Origin: Bacillota bacterium
GTDB taxonomy: Bacteria > Bacillota > Clostridia > Peptostreptococcales > Acidaminobacteraceae
DNA length: 42,421 nt
NCBI GenBank assembly: GCA_025210655.1
Contig: JAOARG010000014.1
Span: 1 to 42,421, forward strand
Direction: 5' to 3'
The position numbers and the translations under genes are program-made. The notes beneath the pieces are model-generated. The model made no database searches. It saw only the letters and a program-made list of their open reading frames with translations, and was not told where the DNA came from. This document shows, one piece after another, positions 1 to 7,913 of this stretch. Every line of letters starts with the position of its first letter. The first letter of the stretch is position 1.

Positions 1-2
1 CA

Positions 3-839
3 AAGGGAAGAATTTTTGGTAGTGATAAGGCCATTAAATATCCAATGAAGGTTAAATGGGTAAATGAAGATGAAAAAGTATTATATATAAAGTCTTATAA
101 AGAAGAAAAAAATGCTATTTCACCTAAAGCTTTAGGTGAAAGGTATGAAGAGTTATTTGGCGAAAAAGTAGCTAAAAAAACTAGTACAAATGAGGTCGTT
201 TCTAACTTGTTTAAGTGTGTTGATGTAATGAATTTTGGTGCCACTTTTGCAGAGGCTGGTTGTAATATATCTATTACAGGCGCAGTACAATTTGGTCAGG
301 GGTTCAATTTATACGAAGATACCAGGGTTGAGGTTCAAGATATATTATCACCTTTTAGAAATTCAAAAAAAGATGATGCCAACAACTCTTCACTTGGAAC
401 GAAAATAATTGCAGATGAAACACACTATTGCTATCCATTTAGCATCAATCCTGAAAACTATAATAACTATAAGGGGCTAATTAATGGGTTTGAAGGCTAT
501 ACAAAAGATGCTTACGAAAAATTTAAAGATGCAGCCCTTATTTCTGCAACAGCCTTTGCTACTAATAGTAAATTTGCTTGTGAAAATGAATATAGTATTT
601 TTGTAGAGATGAAAGAAGGCTCTAAGCAAGCTCTTCCAAATTTAGCAAGATACGTTGAATTTTCAAAGGAAAAAAATATGAGCATATTAGATATAAACAA
701 ACTAGGTAAGTTGTCAAATCAAATAAATGATATCGAAAGTGTAGAAGTTTACTACAATCCTATAACTATCGATATCAAAAATTGTGAGACATGTAAGAAT
801 ATAAAAGTATTCAATATTTTAACAAGAGAAGTGATGTAG
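3..839 (+). CDS. cas7: Type I-B CRISPR Cascade backbone protein Cas7 (Csh2-type), 5'-truncated by window edge
   Basis: Cas7 subunits polymerise along the crRNA to form the backbone of the type I-B Cascade complex. The reading frame is open from base 3, reading GRIFGSDKAIKYP before the first internal ATG at 45, so the true start lies outside the window and that ATG is not the start. Visible Csh2-like features are the RIFGSDKAI segment and the SITGAVQFGQGF stretch, which resembles the family's LTGPVQ motif. The C-terminal part has two cysteines (CETCKN). About 278 residues are visible, and the family is usually about 290-310, so only a short N-terminal piece is missing. The stop codon is followed with no gap by the cas5 ATG, as expected in one operon. 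Assignment to the Csh2 branch rests on motif memory and on the I-B neighbours. Confidence 0.88.
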   Translation, partial: KGRIFGSDKAIKYPMKVKWVNEDEKVLYIKSYKEEKNAISPKALGERYEELFGEKVAKKTSTNEVVSNLFKCVDVMNFGATFAEAGCNISITGAVQFGQGFNLYEDTRVEVQDILSPFRNSKKDDANNSSLGTKIIADETHYCYPFSINPENYNNYKGLINGFEGYTKDAYEKFKDAALISATAFATNSKFACENEYSIFVEMKEGSKQALPNLARYVEFSKEKNMSILDINKLGKLSNQINDIESVEVYYNPITIDIKNCETCKNIKVFNILTREVM

Positions 840-1571
840 ATGAAATGTATTGTATTTGATTTATCAGGAAAAACAGCGCATTTTAAAAAACCAGATGTAA
901 ATTCCTATTGCTATTACTCCTATAATCATATTACTAAAATTCATCTGATGGGACTTCTTGGCGCTGTAATTGGTTTAGGTGGCTACAATCAACAGGGTGA
1001 AAATATGTATCCGGAATTTTATGAAGAGCTTCATAAACTTAAAGTTGCGATTATACCAAATAGTAAGAATAGGGGATTGTTTAATAAGAAAATACAAACC
1101 TTTAACAACTCTGTAGGGTATGCAAGTAAGGAAGAAGGTAACAATCTTGTTGTAAGAGAACAATGGATTGAGGATGTTGAGTGGAAAATTATTATAAATC
1201 TTGAATCAGATATAAAGGAAAATATAAAGGAGAAACTAAAAAATTATTTGCTAGAATACAAAGCAGAATATATACCTTATCTAGGTAAAAACGATCATCC
1301 AGCTGATATTCAAAATGTAGAAATATTTGATGCTCAGGAAATAAGTGATCCAGAAAATATAGATAGTTTATTTTATTTGGACAAAATAAAGTTGGAAAGT
1401 GATGCTGTTATATTTGAAACTCCATTCTTATTTAAAGATTACATGCCTGTTTCATTGAATGAAGAGAAAATGTATGAGTTTAAAAAAATTGCTTATACAA
1501 ATAGATTGGTGAAAAATAATGAAGATTGTAAATTATATAAACATGGTTCGTATAATTTCACTTTTATCTAA
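840..1571 (+). CDS. cas5: CRISPR-associated protein Cas5 (type I-B)
   Basis: Cas5 caps the 5' handle end of the crRNA in the Cascade complex. The 243-residue protein opens with FDLSGKTAHFKKPDVNS, followed by a glycine-rich GLLGAVIGLGG segment. This is the typical Cas5 N-terminal RAMP signature of the I-B (Cas5h/Cas5t) branch. The ATG directly abuts the cas7 stop, so the two are translationally coupled. The length fits the family. No catalytic role in crRNA processing is expected, since I-B systems use Cas6, which is not in the window. A 12-bp hairpin separates this gene from cas3. Confidence 0.9.
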   Translation: MKCIVFDLSGKTAHFKKPDVNSYCYYSYNHITKIHLMGLLGAVIGLGGYNQQGENMYPEFYEELHKLKVAIIPNSKNRGLFNKKIQTFNNSVGYASKEEGNNLVVREQWIEDVEWKIIINLESDIKENIKEKLKNYLLEYKAEYIPYLGKNDHPADIQNVEIFDAQEISDPENIDSLFYLDKIKLESDAVIFETPFLFKDYMPVSLNEEKMYEFKKIAYTNRLVKNNEDCKLYKHGSYNFTFI

Positions 1572-1581
1572 GACTATTTAA

Positions 1582-1609
1582 AATAAGTGGTGATTTTTCA
1601 CCACTTATT
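1582..1609 (+). repeat. Intra-operon hairpin between cas5 and cas3
   Basis: A perfect 12-bp stem (AATAAGTGGTGA paired with TCACCACTTATT) carries a TTTT loop in the 56-bp gap between cas5 and cas3. It is not followed by a U-tract, so it is not a standard rho-independent terminator. It could protect the 3' end of the upstream Cascade message or lower cas3 expression relative to cas7-cas5. The function is inferred. Confidence 0.6.
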
Positions 1610-1627
1610 CTTAAAAGGATTGATTAA

Positions 1628-4102
1628 ATGAATATTAGTAAATTTATTGACAATGATGAAAAATACTTAGCACATTTGAATAATTGTGGAGTTGAGACAT
1701 TAAAAGAACATTCAGAACTCACATATGAATATTTTAGCAAAATACTATTAGAGGATAAGATTGATATAGAAAAAATCATTGAAAGTTCCCTAAATGAAGA
1801 ATATATGGATTTGAAAGACTATATTTGCGAAATGTTTCATCAAGCTATTTATTATCATGATATAGGTAAAATAAATAAAAATTTTCAAATAGAAAAAATG
1901 AAAAACTATATATTTGGAAAAGATGTAATCGGAGATTCAAATCATAGTTTATTATCCTCTTTAATCTATATAGATATTCAGCTAGATAAAATAATTGGTA
2001 ATGATTTTTCTAGAAAAGCCCAGGAGATTCTTTTTAAGTACGTGGTAGATTTTTCATATATTATTTCAAGACATCATGGATATTTGAAGGATATGAAGGA
2101 GTATGGTTCTAAGATTATAGATCTTATTTATAGAGTTGAAGAAAATGAAAGACTGATTGAAGGTTATATATATAAAGAACGATTGCTAAAACGTGAACTA
2201 AAAATATACCAGTATATTTTTAGTTTAACTAGGGACATTGATGCAACAAGGGATCTTACCAGCTTACTTCTTAACAAGTTGCTTTACGGAGGTATTGTTG
2301 CCAGTGATTTTTATGCCACCAATGAGTATATGATGGGAAACAAAATAGATCAATTTGGTGGAATAAGTGATATTAGGGATTTTACTAAGAAGTATTATAG
2401 TGATGCTCTAATAAATAAAATAATAAATACTGATATGGATAAAAAAGTAGAAAGTATTAATGATCTAAGGTCTAAAATGTTTAAGGAAGCAGAGAGAAAT
2501 CTAGTAAAAAATTTAGATAAGAATATATTTTACTTAGAGGCACCTACAGGAAGTGGAAAGACAATTACTTCAATAAATTTAGCTGTAAATATATTAGAAA
2601 AATGTCCTAGTATAAAAAAGATGGTATATGTGTTTCCGTTTAATACACTTGTAGATCAAACACAAAAGGTCCTTACAGATTTTTTCAAAGAAGAAAATAT
2701 TGCTGTTTTAAATTCCTTGTCACCAATTAAACTTTTGGCTCAGGAAAATGATAATTATGACAAAGCATACACGGATAGAATATTTCAGCACTATAACATA
2801 ACACTAACAAGTCATGTAAAGTTTTTTTCTAACCTAATCGGAGTAGGACGAGAATCACATTTGCCACTTTTTCATTTAGCCAATAGTGTAGCTATTATAG
2901 ATGAAATCCAAAGCTATAAAAACATGATATGGAGTGAAATAATTACAGTTCTAGAAAGATACTCAGAGTTATTAAATATAAAATTTATTATTATGTCTGC
3001 AACATTACCAAAGTTGAGTATGCTTACTAAAAATACTGCTTTTGTATCTCTTATAGAGAAACCTGAAGTATATTTTGAAAACACATTTTTTAAAAATAGA
3101 GTTCTACTTGATTTTGAGTTACTTGACCGTGGGAAAATAAACCTTGAACAATTATCAAGTCATATGAAAAATAATGTCATTGATAAAAACAAAGGTAGGA
3201 TATTAATAGAATTTATTGATAAATTGACTGCACGAGAATTCTATAATTTAATAAATAATAATTCTGATTTTACTGATTATGAAATCTTTGAACTGACAGG
3301 GGATGATAATTTATTATATCGGGAGAATCTAATTGGAAAATTAAAAGAAAAAAAAGATAATGAATTCGTTTTTCAAAATGTAATAGTTGTTGCAACACAG
3401 GTCATAGAAGCCGGTGTTGATATTGATATGAATATAGGATATAAGGATATATCTATAATTGATTCAGAGGAACAATTTGTAGGAAGGATAAATAGATCTT
3501 GTTTAAGGAAGGATTGTAAAGTATATTTTTTTGACTATTTCGAAACAAAATCTATTTATAAAAATGATGTTAGGATTAACTATAGTTTGAAAAATAAGAA
3601 CTATAGAAACCTGTTTATAGATAAAAACTTCAATATGTACTTCAAGGATTTGCTGGAGAAACTTCAAAATGAAAAACAAAAAAATAATAACAATTCTATT
3701 AAAAAATATGAACAAATGATAAGTGATAATGATTACTTAAGCATTTATAAACACATGAAGTTAATTGATGATAACAATTATACGATTTATATACCTTCAA
3801 TAATAAAGTCAGATATGAAAGTCTATGATGGATATTATATCTGGAACAAGTATAAGAAGATTTTGTTTGATAAGGATATGTCCTTTACAAAAAAACAAGT
3901 GGAGTTGTCGAAAGTAAGACGAGAATTATCATATTTCACATATAACGTCAAATATATTCCCCAAAAGTTTGAAGAAGCAATTGGAGACATGTACTTTCTA
4001 AGTGATGGGCAAAAGTATCTTGATAATGGAAAGTTTGATAGAAAAAAATATAATGATATCAATAAAGGTTCAAAAGTTGATTATGAGGATATGATTTTAT
4101 GA
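1628..4102 (+). CDS. cas3: CRISPR-associated helicase-nuclease Cas3 with N-terminal HD domain
   Basis: Cas3 is recruited by Cascade to unwind and degrade target DNA. The 824-residue protein has an N-terminal HD nuclease domain with metal-site candidates H28, H77-D78 (YHDIGK), H106 and H149-H150. A superfamily 2 helicase follows: Walker A EAPTGSGKT near residue 304, motif II DEIQ near 425, motif III SATLP, and a C-terminal RecA domain with ATQVIEAGVDID and the arginine-finger motif QFVGRINR. All key residues look intact. An AAAAGG ribosome binding site precedes ATG 1628. The gene overlaps cas4 by 4 bases (ATGA), indicating translational coupling. HD plus helicase in one polypeptide is the common I-B arrangement. 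Confidence 0.95.
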   Translation: MNISKFIDNDEKYLAHLNNCGVETLKEHSELTYEYFSKILLEDKIDIEKIIESSLNEEYMDLKDYICEMFHQAIYYHDIGKINKNFQIEKMKNYIFGKDVIGDSNHSLLSSLIYIDIQLDKIIGNDFSRKAQEILFKYVVDFSYIISRHHGYLKDMKEYGSKIIDLIYRVEENERLIEGYIYKERLLKRELKIYQYIFSLTRDIDATRDLTSLLLNKLLYGGIVASDFYATNEYMMGNKIDQFGGISDIRDFTKKYYSDALINKIINTDMDKKVESINDLRSKMFKEAERNLVKNLDKNIFYLEAPTGSGKTITSINLAVNILEKCPSIKKMVYVFPFNTLVDQTQKVLTDFFKEENIAVLNSLSPIKLLAQENDNYDKAYTDRIFQHYNITLTSHVKFFSNLIGVGRESHLPLFHLANSVAIIDEIQSYKNMIWSEIITVLERYSELLNIKFIIMSATLPKLSMLTKNTAFVSLIEKPEVYFENTFFKNRVLLDFELLDRGKINLEQLSSHMKNNVIDKNKGRILIEFIDKLTAREFYNLINNNSDFTDYEIFELTGDDNLLYRENLIGKLKEKKDNEFVFQNVIVVATQVIEAGVDIDMNIGYKDISIIDSEEQFVGRINRSCLRKDCKVYFFDYFETKSIYKNDVRINYSLKNKNYRNLFIDKNFNMYFKDLLEKLQNEKQKNNNNSIKKYEQMISDNDYLSIYKHMKLIDDNNYTIYIPSIIKSDMKVYDGYYIWNKYKKILFDKDMSFTKKQVELSKVRRELSYFTYNVKYIPQKFEEAIGDMYFLSDGQKYLDNGKFDRKKYNDINKGSKVDYEDMIL

Positions 4103-4590
4103 AAATTAATGGAACACTTATCAATTATTATTTTCATTGTAAGAGGCAATGTTATCTTTGTGGCAATAGGTTGAACTTAGAAGATAATAGCGAATTGGTT
4201 ATAATAGGTAAAGCACTTCATGAAACAAAATACGATGAAGAAAACAGCGAAATAAGTATAGAAAGTATAAAAGTTGATAAGATAAAAGGAAAGTATCTTA
4301 TTGAGTATAAAAAATCAAATAGTGATATTGAAGCTTGTAAGTGGCAACTTTACTATTACCTATATGTTTTGAAAAATAAAGGTATAGATAAAGTGGGGAA
4401 ACTTATATGCTTCGAAAAGAAAACGAATGATAGTAAATCCATGATTATTGAACTAGATGATGAAATCATCGGAAATTTGATTGAAATTGAAAAGAAGATT
4501 TTAGCTTTAATAAATAGTGATGATATGCCTAGTGTTATTAATTCATCAAAATGTAAAAAATGTGCCTATTATACCTATTGTTATATTTGA
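4099..4590 (+). CDS. cas4: CRISPR-associated exonuclease Cas4
   Basis: Cas4 is a RecB-like nuclease with an iron-sulfur cluster that trims prespacers and helps select PAM orientation during adaptation. The 163-residue protein has an N-terminal cysteine pair (CKRQCYLC), the GKALHE motif, the RecB motif IEYKKS and the downstream QLYYYLY motif. A C-terminal cysteine set (CKKCAYYTYC) completes the four-cysteine cluster site. It overlaps the cas3 stop by 4 bases and lies 12 bp before cas1, so an adaptation module cas4-cas1-cas2 is cotranscribed with the effector genes. The length is normal for Cas4. Confidence 0.93.
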   Translation: MKINGTLINYYFHCKRQCYLCGNRLNLEDNSELVIIGKALHETKYDEENSEISIESIKVDKIKGKYLIEYKKSNSDIEACKWQLYYYLYVLKNKGIDKVGKLICFEKKTNDSKSMIIELDDEIIGNLIEIEKKILALINSDDMPSVINSSKCKKCAYYTYCYI

Positions 4591-4602
4591 AAGGAGGATC
4601 TA

Positions 4603-5604
4603 ATGCCTAATTATTCAAGATATATATTTTCTATGGGAGATTTAAAAAGAAAAGATAACTCCCTTGTGTTTAGAAAAGATGGAAAGAACAATTATTTGCC
4701 TATAGAAGGAATAAAAGAATTATATATTATGAATGAGGTCAGCATAAACACAAAACTGCTAAGTTTTTTATCATCAAACTCAGTTGTTGTACATTTTTTT
4801 AATTACTATGGTTACTATGCTGGTTCCTTTTATCCTAAAGAGAAGTATTTAAGTGGGAAAGTTAAAGTTAAACAAGTTGAACTGCTATTATCAAACAGGG
4901 AGAAGCTTGCGAAATCTTTTGTAGAAGGGATTAGGAATAATGCATATGAACTTATTTTAAAGAGAAAAAAAGAAGATAACTTGATTGCTTCTGAAAGTCT
5001 AAAAAGCTTAAAATATAGTGTACCTAAGATGTTATCAGATGCTGAAGGTATAAAAGAAATACTAGCAGTAGAAGGTTTTGTATGGAATAATCTATACAAT
5101 TGCTTAAATACTTTTGTTAAAAATGATTTTGTAATGAATAAACGGGTTAAAAGACCACCAGACAATCCTATAAACGCTATGATTTCATATGGTAATAGTT
5201 TGCTTTACGCCAAGACCATCACTCAAATATATCATACACATTTGGATCAAACAATTAGCTATCTCCATGAACCAAGTGACAGCAGATACTCATTATCGTT
5301 GGATATATCTGAAGTATTCAAGATAAATATTGTTTTGCCAGTAATCATAAATATGATAAATAAAAATATGATAATTGTGGAAAGACATTTTGAAAGGAAG
5401 CTTAATTACTGCCTTTTAAACGAAGAAGGAAGAAAGAAATTTACCATAGAATTAGAAAAAAAATTAGACTCAACATTTATGCACTCTAAATTAAATAGAA
5501 AGGTAAGTTATTTAACGGCTATAAAACTTGATGGATATAAACTTATAAAGAATATATTGGAAGACAAGCCCTTTAAACCTTTTTCAAAAAAGGAGTTGTG
5601 TTAA
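4603..5604 (+). CDS. cas1: CRISPR integrase Cas1 (type I-B)
   Basis: Cas1 is the metal-dependent integrase that inserts new spacers at the leader end of the array. The 333-residue protein starts at ATG 4603 behind a consensus AAAGGAGG site. The N-terminal beta domain (MPNYSRYIFSMGDLKRKDNS) and the alpha-helical catalytic domain are both present. Metal-binding candidates are the glutamate in AVEGFVWNNLY, the histidine in SYLHEPSDSRYSL and the acidic residues of LDISEVFK. The gene ends in a single TAA. The next in-frame codon begins the cas2 coding frame, so cas1 and cas2 lie in one frame separated only by that stop. Confidence 0.95.
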   Translation: MPNYSRYIFSMGDLKRKDNSLVFRKDGKNNYLPIEGIKELYIMNEVSINTKLLSFLSSNSVVVHFFNYYGYYAGSFYPKEKYLSGKVKVKQVELLLSNREKLAKSFVEGIRNNAYELILKRKKEDNLIASESLKSLKYSVPKMLSDAEGIKEILAVEGFVWNNLYNCLNTFVKNDFVMNKRVKRPPDNPINAMISYGNSLLYAKTITQIYHTHLDQTISYLHEPSDSRYSLSLDISEVFKINIVLPVIINMINKNMIIVERHFERKLNYCLLNEEGRKKFTIELEKKLDSTFMHSKLNRKVSYLTAIKLDGYKLIKNILEDKPFKPFSKKELC

Positions 5605-5892
5605 ATAAATAAAAAGTATAATTATAATTATGTTTTTGTGATGTATGATGTGGAAGAAAAAAGATGTCATAAAGTATTTAAAATATGCAAAAAATATCTC
5701 ATACATTATCAAAAATCAATATTTAGAGGGAATATAACACCATCAAATTTAGTAAAATTGAGATCAGAAATAAAAAAAACAATTAAAAAAGAAAAGGACA
5801 CTGTAGCTATAATTAAAATGGTAAGTTCGAATTATTATGATGAAGAGGTAATAGGGCTAAGGAATGATTCGTATGAAGATTTTTTCTTATAA
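5605..5892 (+). CDS. cas2: CRISPR-associated protein Cas2, non-canonical start likely
   Basis: Cas2 is the structural dimer that holds two Cas1 dimers in the adaptation complex. The homologous frame runs NKKYNYNYVFVMYDVEEKR and continues to FRGNITPSNL, a typical I-B Cas2 in which YVFVMYDV is strand beta-1 carrying the conserved Asp. The only standard starts are GTG 5638 and ATG 5641, and both would remove most of beta-1. The frame is open back to the ATA codon at 5605, immediately after the cas1 stop. An AAGGAG site at 5590-5595 is spaced 9 bases from that ATA. I therefore place the start at ATA 5605 (95 residues), which is an inference. Readthrough of the cas1 TAA, or use of GTG 5638 for an 84-residue form, are the alternatives. 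Confidence 0.82.
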   Translation: MNKKYNYNYVFVMYDVEEKRCHKVFKICKKYLIHYQKSIFRGNITPSNLVKLRSEIKKTIKKEKDTVAIIKMVSSNYYDEEVIGLRNDSYEDFFL

Positions 5893-6160
5893 TAGTGTTA
5901 AGAGACTTAAAGTGAAAAGACTACTAATATGTATAGCTAATCAAAAGTGTGTTTTAAAAAAAGAAAATGTAATAATTTAGGCTGAAAATATCGAACCATT
6001 ATTTTACAGCGATTATTGTAGAGTATGGAAATACAAGCATGCAGAGATAAAGTTCAAAAAATATAAAAAACAATAAATCAATTGAATAGAATCTATAGAA
6101 GTGTTGAAAATACAAAGTTGTTGAAGTAGAATAGTTAGTAAGAATGGCTATATTAGGATG
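5893..6160 (+). promoter_or_regulatory. CRISPR leader with candidate promoter
   Basis: This 268-bp AT-rich non-coding stretch lies between cas2 and the first intact repeat. Its position opposite the degenerate terminal repeat identifies it as the leader. A sigma-70-like promoter fits well: TTGAAA at 6104-6109, a 17-bp spacer, and TAGAAT at 6127-6132. Transcription would start about 20 bp before the first repeat and read the array on the plus strand. No protein-coding ORF is credible here. Confidence 0.75.
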
Positions 6161-7510
6161 GTTAAACAAGAACATGAGATGTATTGAAATTAATTTCATG
6201 AGTAACGTTTCCAACATACGTTTCAGGTTAAACAAGAACATGAGATGTATTGAAATAAAAATGATTGATGTACTCACTAATACCGATAGTGGTTAAACAA
6301 GAACATGAGATGTATTGAAATAGAAAAAAGGCACTCCCAATCACCTACTAGTAAATAAGTTAAACAAGAACATGAGATGTATTGAAATCATTCAACCTCC
6401 TGTCAAATTTGCCAAGCTCCTTAAGTTAAACAAGAACATGAGATGTATTGAAATTGTGTTATTATACTTGAAGGCTTATACGATAGTTATGTTAAACAAG
6501 AACATGAGATGTATTGAAATTCGGGATACATCGAGGAGGAAGCTCAGCAAATTACAGTTAAACAAGAACATGAGATGTATTGAAATGAATTATTCAAAGC
6601 ATTTAATGTAATTCGACTTACAGTTAAACAAGAACATGAGATGTATTGAAATGCGATATCTAGGGCCTTTAGTATGCCATCTACACCGGTTAAACAAGAA
6701 CATGAGATGTATTGAAATTTACCGGGATACGATGAAGAGGATGATGATTAATGGGTTAAACAAGAACATGAGATGTATTGAAATATCTTTTAACCTCATG
6801 ATCCTCTAATAGTCTCTTTGTTAAACAAGAACATGAGATGTATTGAAATAAAAGAACGGAGTATATAAACTATACTGTAAAGTATAGTTAAACAAGAACA
6901 TGAGATGTATTGAAATTAATATAAGGCATTTCTCTCATTTTACGGCTATAATGTTAAACAAGAACATCAGATGTATTGAAATGAATAATCAATTTGCGGT
7001 TCGCTTCCTGATAAAATGTTAAACAAGAACATGAGATGTATTGAAATATGGCTAGAAGGCAAAATTTAATCATTATGTTGTAGTTAAACAAGAACATGAG
7101 ATGTATTGAAATATGGATAAGTCCATAAAAAAAGTATTTGAAGACATAGTTAAACAAGAACATGAGATGTATTGAAATCAGCTGGTATCCACGAATTGGA
7201 GTTTGAATCTCCAAGTTAAACAAGAACATGAGATGTATTGAAATGGAAAAAATTTCAATAGATTAGAATATAAAAGGTTGGTTAAACAAGAACATGAGAT
7301 GTATTGAAATCGAACATTGTAATCCGTAATATTCAGAAAATCCGTTGTTAAACAAGAACATGAGATGTATTGAAATAACTTTAATCATAAATTTGAAGGG
7401 ATGATGACATATAGTTAAACAAGAACATGAGATGTATTGAAATGCATACAAATGAGTAACCTCATTATTAGTAGTTGCATGTTAAACAAGAACATTAAAT
7501 GTATTGTAAA
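6161..7510 (+). CRISPR. CRISPR array, 21 repeats of 30 bp and 20 spacers
   Basis: The 30-bp repeat begins GTTAAACAAGAACATGAG and ends ATTGAAAT, the typical clostridial I-B 3' handle. Repeat starts are 6161, 6227, 6292, 6359, 6425, 6491, 6557, 6623, 6689, 6755, 6820, 6887, 6953, 7018, 7083, 7149, 7215, 7281, 7347, 7414 and 7481. Spacers are 35-37 bp, mostly 36, and all are different. Repeat 13 (6953) has one change, GAG to CAG at position 16. The last repeat (7481-7510) differs at several 3' positions (TAA for GAG, and TAAA at the end), marking the distal end. The leader is therefore on the cas2 side. Cas6 processing would leave the 8-nt handle ATTGAAAT. Confidence 0.98.
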
Positions 7511-7842
7511 GTAAATTTATTTTTATTGAAAGCAATTAAGTAGTCATTATTTTAATGTCCCTAAGTACTTAATCTGCGAAAAAGCTTGCTAATACTGTTA
7601 AAGTAAATCAATTTGTGGTCAAAACTTTGTGGAAGGATTCACTTGTAAGTTTATGTCTTAAGATAATGGATTTATACATTATTTGTTGTGGAGGATTAAA
7701 TAAATAGCATTGCTCATTTTATATTTCCTGATGGATAAAAATTTTAATTGGTAGGAATTAAATATTTAAGTTTAAGATAATTTGGGGTCAGATACTGTAG
7801 TAGATTAAGTTGATTTATTATAGTATCTGACCCTAAATGGAT
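7511..7842. other. Intergenic region between CRISPR array and GTPase gene
   Basis: No coding sequence, RNA gene or terminator with a U-tract was recognised in this stretch downstream of the array. Its one clear structure is the dyad at 7781-7837, listed separately. The trailer after the degenerate last repeat shows no further repeat copies. Confidence 0.6.
7781..7837. repeat. Long dyad upstream of the GTPase promoter
   Basis: TTTGGGGTCAGATACT at 7781-7796 pairs with AGTATCTGACCCTAAA at 7822-7837. This gives a 16-bp stem with one G-T wobble around a 25-nt loop. It ends 5 bp before the -35 box at 7843. There is no U-tract on either side. GGGTCAGAT-type ends recall those of REP-associated IS200-like elements, but there is no transposase here, so this could be a relic or an operator. 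Confidence 0.6.
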
Positions 7843-7871
7843 TTGATTGCTATCATTTGAATTGATATAAT
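7843..7871 (+). promoter_or_regulatory. Sigma-70-like promoter of the GTPase-NYN gene
   Basis: TTGATT at 7843-7848, a 17-bp spacer and a perfect TATAAT at 7866-7871. The predicted transcript would have a leader of only about 35 nt before ATG 7914. That is too short for a Tet(M)-style leader-peptide attenuator. Confidence 0.75.
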
Positions 7872-7913
7872 TAAAGGTAAATCATAAAAAGAAATTAAAA
7901 GGAATTGATATAT

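Noticed and set aside
5999..7451. Short ORFs on both strands across the leader and CRISPR array, some with repeated peptide motifs
   Set aside because: The repeated peptides are translations of the CRISPR repeat itself. There is no ribosome binding site pattern or family similarity.
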